Origin: Welwitschia mirabilis
Taxonomy: Eukaryota > Gnetophyta > Gnetopsida > Welwitschiales
Assembly: GCA_051453625.1 (NCBI GenBank)
Contig: JBOZIK010000001.1
Location: 5,462,695 to 5,526,694, forward strand
DNA: 64,000 nt
Reading direction: 5' to 3'
Shown: piece after piece, positions 57,301 through 64,000 of the stretch
How positions within the stretch are numbered: position 1 is the first letter of the stretch
Layout: every line of letters begins with the position of its first letter
Program-made: the position numbers and the translations under genes
The notes under the pieces: model-generated
The model's database searches: none
Seen by the model: only the letters and a program-made list of their open reading frames with translations
What the model was told of the DNA's origin: nothing

Positions 57301-58304
57301 AAGATCTTCATCATGGAAGACAAAAACATAACTGAAAAGGTTGTTGTTTTCTACTCTAAGAAGAAATTATTGTAATAATGGAATACAGATAAATAGATAT
57401 CTCGGGTTGATTTTCAGCATGGAAATATGTCCTATATTCAATTATAAATAGGACATATTTCCATGATAATCATAATGAGCTTTGGAATTTATTATTTGAA
57501 TTTGGTAGAACTTGGAAGGAGTCATGTTGTAGTATATAAAGAATCATCAAAATACTTTCTTTTTTTCCATTAAAAAAGAAATTTTTTTGCTTTTACTTAA
57601 TAGAATATTCATATTTGTGTCCATTCCATAATAATAAGCAAAAAGAATCAATATTATGTAAAGAAAATATTATGTATGCCTTAAAGATAACTCAAAGATT
57701 CATGCTTTTTAGCATGATATTTTAAGTCTCGCATGTCTATCATTTTATCATCAAGGCATCCTAAAAGGGAATTAGATTTCATGAAGTAGATATCTATCTT
57801 ATTAGCACTTATTTTGATATATGGAATAAATATAGAATCTATGACAAAGAAAAATAGAGTATTGAAGTATTGATATCAATCATTCATCTAAGTTTAGGTT
57901 GAATCATCTGAATTCTACATAAAGGGATTTAAGTGGAATTCAAATTCTAGGAGAGTTCTAATTTTGTGTATTTTTTAAATTCCTTTATTGATTAGAGATC
58001 TAATTAATCATTAGAAGATGAGTGAAATTCCTAAAAAGGGCTTTTTATAGTTCTAAAAAGTCTAGCAAGAATCAAGAACAGAAAGAGCTCTCCCTTTTTC
58101 CACCTTTGAAGAATGAGTGATTACCCTTCTCCAACCCTTCTTGCCTAACTAGAGTAGGTAGCTTATGCATTTCACTTATCGAATTAAGGTATATCAGCAG
58201 TTTGTGATTTAATCATCTCTTTGCTATATGTATCTTTACTACATGTAGAAGAAAGTAGGGTTAAGGAGTTTATTCCTCTACCTATACTGAGTAATTAATA
58301 GGAC
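57301..58304. other. region upstream of the plastid block, possibly organelle-derived
   Basis: No gene was recognised. It contains a perfect hairpin (57418-57465). A stretch near 58085-58200 (ctccctttttccacctttga, cccttctccaacccttcttg) has higher GC than its surroundings and an organelle-like look. The assignment is a guess based on composition and adjacency. Confidence 0.3.
57418..57465. repeat. perfect 17-bp inverted repeat with 14-nt loop
   Basis: catggaaatatgtccta (57418-57434) and taggacatatttccatg (57449-57465) are exact reverse complements. In transcript form this gives a stable stem-loop. Hairpins of this kind end many plastid and mitochondrial transcripts, which would fit an organelle origin. 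It could also be a chance or transposon-footprint palindrome. Confidence 0.9.
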
Positions 58305-58560
58305 TCAAGAGGATTCGCCTAGCTATTGATGTAGGTCTTTCTGTTTCTAGAGTAGGATCCATGACTCAGATAAAAGTAATGGAATAAGTAGTAAAACAAT
58401 TAAAGTTAGAATTATCTCAAATTGTAGAATTAAAATCATTTGCATGATTTTCCTATGGCCTTGATAAAGGTACTCGATATAATCTTGCAAGAGGTCAATG
58501 ATTACATGAGATGCTTAAACAATATCAATCATCTTCTTTAGCTATAGAAGAATAAATAGC
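58305..58560 (+). pseudogene. atpA: atpA fragment (plastid ATP synthase alpha subunit)
   Basis: The frame reads AIDVGLSVSRVGS (58323-58361), then KQLKLELSQIVELKSFA with a TGA after it, then LDKGTRYNLARGQ, then LHEMLKQYQSSSLAIEE. This follows the plastid AtpA C-terminal region step by step; the L-A-R-G-Q and L-K-Q-x-Q-S-x-x-L-x-x-E-E words distinguish it from mitochondrial Atp1. In plastids the protein is part of the CF1 catalytic head. Only about 80 codons are present, with stops at Gln and Arg positions, so it is a dead fragment. Confidence 0.85.
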
Positions 58561-58673
58561 ATGAAATTCTTTAGACCTAGGATCTAGGATTTTTCATAAA
58601 CATTGATAGGATCTAGCATATTTCTTTAAGATAAGAGAACCTTAGTTCCACTAACCAAATAAATGAATGGTGA
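58561..58673. other. junction between atpA and rrn23 fragments
   Basis: About 110 bp of AT-rich sequence that I cannot place in the plastid genome. It separates two parts that are far apart in plastids. Confidence 0.5.
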
Positions 58674-58734
58674 GGTTTGAATGAAAAAGTTTTTATGATG
58701 GATAACTAGGTACCTAGAGAGGAGGAAGGGCATA
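58674..58734 (+). pseudogene. rrn23: plastid rrn23 5' end
   Basis: gtttgaatgaaaaagttttt continues as ggataactaggtacctagag and aggaggaagggcatag. This follows the start of plastid 23S rRNA (ttcaaacgaggaaaggctta, ggatacctaggcacccagag, acgaggaagggcgtag) with transitions at most differences. The match ends at about 58734, after roughly the first 60 nt of the gene. Confidence 0.82.
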
Positions 58735-58902
58735 GATCTACTTAAATAAATACAAGATTTACTTCAGTGATAGAGTATATTCATTAGAAAATATTTAAGC
58801 AGTGGTGTAGTATTAGATCCTAAAGATGAGTACTTTTCTAGTTAAAGAAAGCATTCTTTTTTGTATTTTATATAGGAATAGTTACTTTTCACAAAGACTT
58901 AC
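58735..58902. other. degraded remainder between rrn23 ends
   Basis: In an intact gene about 2.6 kb would lie here; only about 170 bp are present and I cannot align them with confidence. Most of rrn23 is deleted. Confidence 0.55.
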
Positions 58903-59055
58903 ATATCTTATGAGGTTAATAACTATTGAAAGCATATAAGTAAAAAGCCCATCCCAAGGTGAGTACTCTCTAACTTACTTACCTCTAGGTGTCAACATAG
59001 CTAAAGGTAAGATTATTTATCCTTGCATGGGGTTGAGTAACCTACTTAGTAAGAT
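58903..59055 (+). pseudogene. rrn23: plastid rrn23 3' end and spacer
   Basis: ggttaataactattgaaagc, atataagtaaaaagcccatc and ccaaggtgagtactctct follow the end of plastid 23S rRNA (gctgaaagcatctaagtagt, aagcccaccccaagatgagt). The sequence continues collinearly through the spacer (ccttgcatggggttgagtaa) to rrn4.5. Confidence 0.85.
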
Positions 59056-59158
59056 AAGATCATGATGAGACGAGATATTTATCATTATGATAGGTGTTAA
59101 AGTGGAGATGTAATGATGTATGTAGCTAAGGAATCCTAAAACACTGATAGATTTAAAC
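59056..59158 (+). pseudogene. rrn4.5: plastid rrn4.5 (4.5S rRNA)
   Basis: agatcatgatgagacgagat, atttatcattatgataggtg and gtaatgatgtatgtagctaa follow plastid 4.5S rRNA along its whole length of about 103 nt, including the end atttaaac. Nearly all differences are C-to-T or G-to-A. The gene product is a piece of the plastid large ribosomal subunit; this copy is degenerate nuclear DNA. Confidence 0.9.
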
Positions 59159-59381
59159 CTTATTCCTACATAACCAATCTGATCAATCTGATCAGTTACT
59201 AGTCATTGGTTTTTATTGTGCAATTGTTTAATAATAAGAAACTAACCAACAAAAAGCTTTGCCCTATCTATCTCTTAGATAGAAGGGTTTTATACCTAAA
59301 AGGAAAATCATTCCTTCTAGAATTGGAGACTAACAGACAATGCCTTTCTCTTATGTCATCCTTATTATTATTTGGTTGGAG
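59159..59381. other. rrn4.5-rrn5 spacer, plastid-derived
   Basis: It starts cttattcctacataaccaat then ctgatcaatctgatcagt and keeps the plastid spacer order, including aaaagctttgccctatctat. A short inverted repeat-like ctatctctta/gatagaag part lies near 59265. Confidence 0.7.
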
Positions 59382-59529
59382 ATTCTGGTGTCCAAGTCAT
59401 AAAGGAATCACACTAACCTATCATTTTAAAGTTTTTAAATAAAATAAATCTTGAATTTGGTAATTAAACTTTACTATAGTGATGATACTATGGCAAACAA
59501 CCCATGGGAAAATAGCTTGATGCCATAAT
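59382..59529 (+). pseudogene. rrn5: plastid rrn5 (5S rRNA) with a 26-nt insertion
   Basis: attctggtgtccaagtcata opens the gene, and cacactaacctatca, cttgaatttggtaattaaac, gtgatgatactatgg and aatagcttgatgccata follow in plastid 5S rRNA order. The span is 148 nt compared with 121 nt in plastids, because extra AT-rich sequence (within 59423-59449) lies in the middle. It cannot fold as a normal 5S rRNA. Confidence 0.9.
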
Positions 59530-59730
59530 AAATGAGAAAAAGCTTCATGTTTCTTATTCCAAGATTGTTTTCTTTCAAATCCCATATCTAGTGTACATTC
59601 TATCATTTCTAATCCATAAATTGAAATGAAATACCTAGTGAGAAACTTGCTTCTGTATCCTTTAAACTTGAAATGTCTAAGATAAGAAAAGCTTTTAGAA
59701 GGAACTCAGGGGAACAAATCTCTATAGAAA

Positions 59731-59804
59731 AGGCCTATAGCTTAGAGGATAAGAGCATATGACTACGAATCATAGTGTTAGGGGTTCATATTCCTCCTCA
59801 CCTA
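59731..59804 (+). pseudogene. trnR-ACG: plastid trnR-ACG, degenerate
   Basis: The 74-nt sequence has the length and layout of plastid tRNA-Arg(ACG): aggcctatagcttagaggat, then the anticodon arm tatga-ctacgaa-tcata with ACG in place, then ggggttcat and a degraded acceptor end. The anticodon stem still forms five pairs and the D stem is pairable, but the T arm and acceptor stem are weakened by transitions and the T loop reads ttcatat. It follows rrn5 as in the plastid inverted repeat. I regard it as a relic that a tRNA finder might still score. Confidence 0.9.
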
Positions 59805-59948
59805 GGACCCAAAAAAATGCAAAAGGGAAGGTCATTTACCCTTTTATTTAGGAATAGAAAGATTCCGATTGGGGTAGAAGATGCTAAACAAGTTATTATG
59901 AAATAGTATGGGTCCTTACCCTTATTGTATAGGATATCCAACCCTTGT

Positions 59949-60020
59949 TCCCCAATAGCTCAGTGGTAGAGAATTCAACTAATAACTAATTCATCATAGG
60001 TTCAAATCCTACTTAGGGAG
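59949..60020 (+). pseudogene. trnN-GUU: plastid trnN-GUU, degenerate
   Basis: tccccaatagctcagtggta and aggttcaaatcctacttagg fit plastid tRNA-Asn(GUU) at both ends over the expected 72 nt. The anticodon reads AAT instead of GTT and the anticodon stem (ttcaa against ctaat) no longer pairs, so it is not a working tRNA. It lies 144 bp after trnR. Confidence 0.9.
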
Positions 60021-60420
60021 CCCTTTTTCTTTAAAGGCTTTGAGCATCAAGCCTAGGAAAAAAAGGTTAGATGCTAACCAATCCAAAACAAATATGATTA
60101 CCTTTCCATAAGTGATGAAATGCTATTTTTATTTTTATTCTATATCTTTTTAGCAGAGATCAAAGCCCTCTGTTTCTATTGTTTAGTAGCTCAAAACTTT
60201 TTGGAATGGGATCCTCAAAAACCTAAAGAAAAAAGAAAAACTTTATTCTAATGGCTTTGAGCTATATACCCCTATTTTACTCTAGTTGTTTGTGTGTTAT
60301 GTCTATTTTTGGATTAATGTTTTATCAAAAAATGAACTTTTCTTATTTAGAATTAAAAATATTCCAATGGTTTTTGCTACTGTAACCTTCCTAACCAAAA
60401 ATCCCTTTAGTTAAACTATT
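60021..60420 (+). other. sequence downstream of trnN, probably plastid-derived
   Basis: It continues ccctttttctttaaaggctt and then aagcctaggaaaaaaaggtt and contains coding-like text on the plus strand near 60150-60420, but I do not recognise the gene. In plastids this position approaches the inverted-repeat/small-single-copy junction. The right boundary of the insertion is not clear. Confidence 0.45.
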
Positions 60421-61140
60421 TCTAAGGAGGTAGGAATGGTTTAGAACTAAGATAAAAATCAAGATGTTCTTTTTTTTCAATATTTAAAATTCTCATTAAA
60501 AATGATATAACATGAAAAAACAGTAAGGAAACTACTAAATGATTAAGGTCCTATGAGATAATGAGAAAATGTGTAAATGAATTTGAAATATTTTCAAAAA
60601 TCAAAGAAACATGGAGTGAAAATGAATACAAGGAATAAGAAGATGATTGTTTACTTATCCTAAGTACTAGTTTAGTAAACTCTCAAGGAAGATATCATAA
60701 AGTCATCTAAGTAAATATGCAAAAAGGCAGTGATTATGGTGATATTCAAAGCTTCAAGTACATAGAAGAATAAATGTTAAAATCAAAAGTTACTTAGAAA
60801 TGAACTCACCTACTCTCATCTCACAAACACACCTAAATCTTTAAAAGTAAAATGACCAAGTGGAAATACTAAAAGTCTAGAAAATAAGCAATACTTATGA
60901 TGACATCAAGAACACCACTAATATTATAGCCTTAAAGTTTATTTCCTTTTCTATGATGAGGGGAGTGCAACCACTATTAGAGGAGTAGGGACCCATAAAG
61001 CATGGCCTCCCCAGTGGAATTTTTAAAGCTACCAATACTACCAAAGATTCCTTTTAAAAAAATTTACCCTAGTATGGTAGAACATCATAGTGACCATGTA
61101 TTTTTATTTGAAGCATAGGATATAATAGATCATTATTATT
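60421..61140. other. unassigned region
   Basis: AT-rich sequence without genes or repeats that I can identify, apart from a slightly less AT-rich patch near 60960-61020 (gggagtgcaaccactattag). Confidence 0.5.
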
Positions 61141-61185
61141 CTCTCTCTCCCCCCCCTCCCCTCCCTCGCTTTTTTTAATTAAAAA
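61141..61185 (-). repeat. purine-rich tract (minus strand) ending tail copy 2
   Basis: On the plus strand this is ctctctctcccccccctccc followed by ctccctcgcttttttt; on the minus strand it is an almost pure A/G run. It may have served as a polypurine tract or is a decayed GA microsatellite. Confidence 0.75.
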
Positions 61186-61778
61186 TTTTCCACATAATTA
61201 CACACCCAAAGAGATAAAGGTGAATAAGTAAGGTAGAAGATAGAAAAGAATACTTTCAAATAACCCAAGACCTTAACACTATTGAAAAAAGAACAAGAGA
61301 CTAAGGCATGTTCCTTTAAATGAAGTATATAAACATGGGAATGTTTGTAAATTAGGTACATCCAATCTTATCACTATAAATGTCTAAGTATGAATACGAA
61401 TTATGAAACTTTATAAAGTGATACATAAGTCAAGTTTGAAAGATGAACAAGTAACATCATAATGTTAATTAAATGAGTAGGCTAAGAAATAACTTAGACA
61501 ATGATAAGGAGGAAATTCTCCTCATCAATAAAAAACTCCAAAATAAGCACTTCTATCATGTTCATGATTGCATCTAAAGATCCTTCATATAATTTCAACC
61601 ATTGTCATTAATCTTCTAAATCTCTCTAGTTTTTAAGTCTAAAATCTCAATTGAGACATTAAAATGCACTTTTTATACAAGGTAAGGACCTAACCATTTA
61701 GATGTCATCTTGTTATTTAAAATGTGAACTTTAGTGTTGTATAACAAAACAAGTAGACAGGGTTCAAATTTTTTATGA
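61186..61778 (-). repeat. tandem copy 2 of the Gypsy-3 integrase tail
   Basis: It aligns along its whole length with 61982-62587, for example atagaaaagaatactttcaaa (61241 and 62051) and gtgttgtataa (61734 and 62541). On the minus strand it encodes a decayed integrase C-terminus (VLLYNTKVHILNNKMTSKWL near 61700). Confidence 0.85.
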
Positions 61779-61878
61779 NNNNNNNNNNNNNNNNNNNNNN
61801 NNNNNNNNNNNNNNNNNNNNNNNNNNNNNNNNNNNNNNNNNNNNNNNNNNNNNNNNNNNNNNNNNNNNNNNNNNNNNN
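61779..61878. other. assembly gap (100 N) beside the TC microsatellite
   Basis: The gap starts where tail copy 2 ends and stops at the microsatellite, so the true microsatellite length is unknown. Confidence 0.95.
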
Positions 61879-61940
<62 letters not shown>

Positions 61941-61948
61941 TCTCTCTC

Positions 61949-61980
<32 letters not shown>
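61879..61980. repeat. (TC)n microsatellite
   Basis: Nearly uninterrupted TC dinucleotides over about 100 bp, with a few ttt and gtc interruptions near 61933-61957. The Leu/Ser open frame through it is an artefact. Confidence 0.97.
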
Positions 61981-61981
<1 letters not shown>

Positions 61982-61987
<6 letters not shown>

Positions 61988-62600
61988 CTAAAAAATGTTT
62001 ACATGATTACACACTCAAAATGATGAAGGTAAAGAAGTGAGATAAAGGATAGAAAAGAATACTTTCAAATAACCCAAGACCTTAATACCATTGAAAAAGG
62101 CATAAGAAACCAAGGTGTCTTCCTTCAATGAAGTCCATAGACATGGAAATGTCTTAAGATTGGGTGAATCCAATCTTACTATCATAAATACCCAAGTATA
62201 TAACTAGTCATGAAACTCCATAAAGTAATGCATAAGTTAAGTTTAAAAGATATTCAGGTAACATCATAACATCAACCAAAGAAGTAGACTAAGAAAGAAC
62301 TTAGACAATGATAGGGAGTAAGTCCTCCTCATCGAGGGGAACCTTCAAAACAAGAACTTCTATCATCTTTATAGTTATGTCTAAAGATCTTTTATGTAAT
62401 TTTATCCATTACCCATTAACCTTATGAATTTCTCAAGTCTCTAAGTCTAAAATCTCAACTAAGCCATTAAGACACACTTTTTGTACAAGGTGAGAACCTA
62501 ATTATTTTGAGGTTAACTTATTATCCAAAAGATGAACTCTAGTGTTGTATAATAAGACAAGTTAACTAGATTCAAATTTTTTATGAAATATCTTTTTATC
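61982..62600 (-). pseudogene. Gypsy-3 integrase C-terminal tail, copy 1
   Basis: Minus-strand translation gives VLLYNTRVHLLDNKLTSK (about 62560-62510) and HLVQKVCLNGLVEILDLET (about 62495-62435), matching the integrase tail in which L-x-N-x-x-x-x-x-F-x-x-K-L-x-S-K-W-x-G-P is followed by a G-x-V-E-I-x-D motif. Sequence downstream to 61982 has no recognised domain and leads into the GA-rich microsatellite. Confidence 0.78.
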
Positions 62601-63420
62601 ATGTTTGAAATTTGCTTAGGCTTTATGGATTAATTGATGATGTATGGCATGAGTTCTTTTTTATTAAAATGTTGTAATTGGTCTAATATATATTTAAAAT
62701 TTTTATGAAAATCCACAAGCTTAAGTTGATGGGATACACAATAAGAATTATAATATACATCAATAGGTAATACACAAACTTTATTGTACATAAGTTTGTA
62801 AGGTGAAAAACCAAAAGAAGTATGTCAAGTAGTATGATAAGCCCAAAGTAAATATTTAAGTTTATAAGTAAAGATAATTTTTTATAATATTTTCTTTATT
62901 CTTCTCTATTAGCATTTTTAGCTTGTTCATTAGTTTAAGGATGATAAGCACAATCTATTCTATGTTATATACCAATGGATAAATGAAGTTTCTTAAAAAT
63001 CTGATTAATGAAATGAGTACTCTGATCAATAACGATAACTCTAGGAAAACTAAATCTATAAAAGATATGAATTTTAAGAAAATTATAAATAGTTTAGGCA
63101 TTATGCAAAGAAGTGGGTTTAGCTTTAATCCATTTAGTCACATAATCCATAGCCACTAAAATGTAATACTTATCAAAAAAAGATGGATGAATAGGATCTT
63201 TGCAATCAATACCCCAATAATCAAAATGCTCATACTCAAGAATAAGTCTACGGGGCATTTCCTATGAACAAACAAGACTACCATAACATTGACAAGAATT
63301 ACATCTTCTAGCAAAATCAAAGGAATCATGAAAAATAGAAGATCAATAAAAACTAGAATGAAGGATTTTTCATCACTTTTTTATATCCACTAAAGTATCC
63401 TTCATAAATACCACAATGAC
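62601..63420 (-). pseudogene. Gypsy-3 integrase core and zinc finger
   Basis: RRCNSCQCYGSL near 63310-63270 is the C-x-x-C end of the zinc finger. EYEHFDYWGIDCKDPIHPSF (about 63235-63176) and YYILVAMDYVTKWIKAKPT (about 63168-63112) are the first core blocks with the catalytic D in W-G-I-D. Around 62945 a H-P-x-T-N-E-Q-A-K-N-A-N-R-E stretch marks the catalytic Glu helix. Stops are present but the order is complete. It would insert element cDNA into chromosomes. Confidence 0.88.
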
Positions 63421-64000
63421 AAAGATGAAAGATTTTAGGCATTTCCTAATTAGGCATATATTTTTTCATAATTTATTCTTTACACCTATGATACAAATGT
63501 GGTTTTATCCACTCATTGTCACCAAATCTATAGAGAAAATATTTGTGTTAATTATAAGTCTAATGTTGTGGTGTTTTCATGGTCATAAGATAATTAACAA
63601 TGTTTACATACCAAGAAGGAGGATAAGAAGAAGATACAGTAAAAAGCTAATCATCAAGAAAGGAACATCAATGATAGAATCATCTAAAAGAGAAGAAAAA
63701 TAAGATAAATGATCGACAACAAAATTATGCTTCCTTGCTTTATCTATGATGGTCAAGTTAAATTATTACATAAGGTGAATCCATTTAATCAAATAAGAAC
63801 TAAAACCTTTCTTGATTATGAGGTAACAAATGGCATCATGCTTAGTGTAAACATTGGTGTTACGGTGTTTTTTTACAACATTATATTGATTTTGATTTTC
63901 TAATTTTGTTTAGCACCTCTTTTTGGTATTTTAGGTCTTAACCTTTTGTCTATAACAAGGTCTAAATACAAGGCAATATTTATTTAAAAAGTATAACTTA
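63421..64000 (-). pseudogene. Gypsy-3 RNase H C-terminus and linker
   Basis: Minus-strand reading gives NVYTKHDAICYLIIKKGFSS (about 63855-63800) and NFVVDHLSYFSSL (about 63720-63685). These match the V-Y-T-D-H-x-A-L-x-Y-L and N-x-V-A-D-x-L-S-R words of gypsy RNase H, with the catalytic T-D-H as T-K-H. WYVNIVNYLMTMKTPQH near 63620 fits the linker before the integrase zinc finger. The sequence runs off the window edge. Confidence 0.75.

Larger units (their letters stand above)
58305..60420 (+). other. nuclear insertion of plastid DNA (NUPT), rearranged
   Basis: It contains, all in one orientation, a fragment of atpA, the 5' end of rrn23, the 3' end of rrn23, rrn4.5, rrn5, trnR-ACG and trnN-GUU. 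From rrn23 to trnN the order is that of the plastid inverted repeat. atpA lies in the large single-copy region in plastids, so its junction with rrn23 is a rearrangement made before or after transfer. All parts carry many C-to-T and G-to-A changes, so transfer is ancient. A route through mitochondrial DNA cannot be excluded. Confidence 0.88.
61141..64000 (-). mobile_element. Gypsy-3: minus-strand gypsy RNase H-integrase with duplicated tail
   Basis: Read on the minus strand, the window edge enters at the RNase H (to about 63720), followed by integrase zinc finger (about 63430-63270), core (63270-62850) and C-terminal tail (62600-62300). The tail plus following sequence is then present a second time (61778-61190). 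Each copy ends in a purine-rich tract. RT, protease and gag would lie beyond 64000. The frames have many stops. Confidence 0.8.

Noticed and set aside
58085-58200. Mitochondrial-looking stretch upstream of the plastid block
   Set aside because: The composition suggests mitochondrial DNA, but I could not tie it to a gene, so I describe it only as possibly organelle-derived.
58305-58560. Mitochondrial atp1 as the source of the atpA-like fragment
   Set aside because: The words L-A-R-G-Q and L-K-Q-x-Q-S-x-x-L-x-x-E-E agree with plastid AtpA; mitochondrial Atp1 differs at these points.
61775-62023. 82-codon Leu/Ser repeat frame
   Set aside because: It is the translation of a TC microsatellite plus a gap and has no protein meaning.
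1-64000. Intact host protein-coding gene with introns
   Set aside because: I looked for conserved protein words outside the transposable elements on both strands and found none; short open frames lack splice-consistent continuation that I can support.

Overview
The window is nuclear DNA from a flowering plant. It is strongly AT-rich and shows no intact protein-coding gene. Almost everything recognisable is decayed transposable-element sequence of plant type: Athila/Tat-like Ty3/gypsy, SIRE/Maximus-like Ty1/copia and an L1-type LINE, plus a block of plastid DNA with a collapsed rRNA/tRNA cluster. The species cannot be read from the sequence. In-frame stops in the element ORFs are mostly TAA, TAG or TGA at places where the family has Gln, Trp or Arg, and LTR ends read TA instead of TG. 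This is the pattern left by long-term cytosine methylation and deamination. The setting is old heterochromatin-like repeat DNA.

Layout. Positions 1-5730 hold the 3' part of a gypsy element (protease remnant, no pol, 3' LTR 4385-5730). From 5731 to 8289 lies repeat-like sequence without recognisable coding. A decayed gypsy polyprotein (Gypsy-1) runs from about 8290 to 32502 and is split twice. A full-length copia (Copia-1, 11552-19344, LTRs of about 1.6 kb, one-mismatch 5-bp target duplication) sits between its RT and RNase H. A second LTR element (Element-2, 20133-31582, LTRs of about 1.3 kb) sits inside its integrase zinc finger. Element-2 is itself interrupted by an internally deleted copia (Copia-2, 23463 to about 28205). 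If both insertions are removed, the Gypsy-1 reading frames join exactly at the target sites.

From 32503 to 40330 there is gypsy 3' sequence carrying an L1-type LINE on the minus strand (about 35909-39945). A candidate LTR start lies at 40803, followed by about 4 kb that I cannot assign, then a minus-strand copia gag fragment (44870-45295). A second gypsy (Gypsy-2, 45330 to about 51970) has 5' LTR, primer-binding site, gag, protease, RT and RNase H. From 51956 to 55530 there is minus-strand retroelement sequence (candidate LTR, polypurine tracts, decayed ORF). About 58305-60420 is plastid DNA: an atpA fragment joined to rrn23 ends, rrn4.5, rrn5, trnR-ACG and trnN-GUU, all degenerate. The right end (61141-64000) is a minus-strand gypsy RNase H-integrase whose C-terminal tail is duplicated in tandem next to polypurine microsatellites.

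Nothing here works together as a pathway. The relationships are those of successive insertions, and they give a relative order: Gypsy-1 first, then Copia-1 and Element-2, then Copia-2 inside Element-2. Eight assembly gaps (runs of N) interrupt the window. At least two look like false gaps, because identical sequence abuts both edges. I found no convincing undescribed system. The strongest leads are the composite plastid insertion, the duplicated integrase tail with polypurine tracts, and the duplicated flank around the truncated Copia-2.
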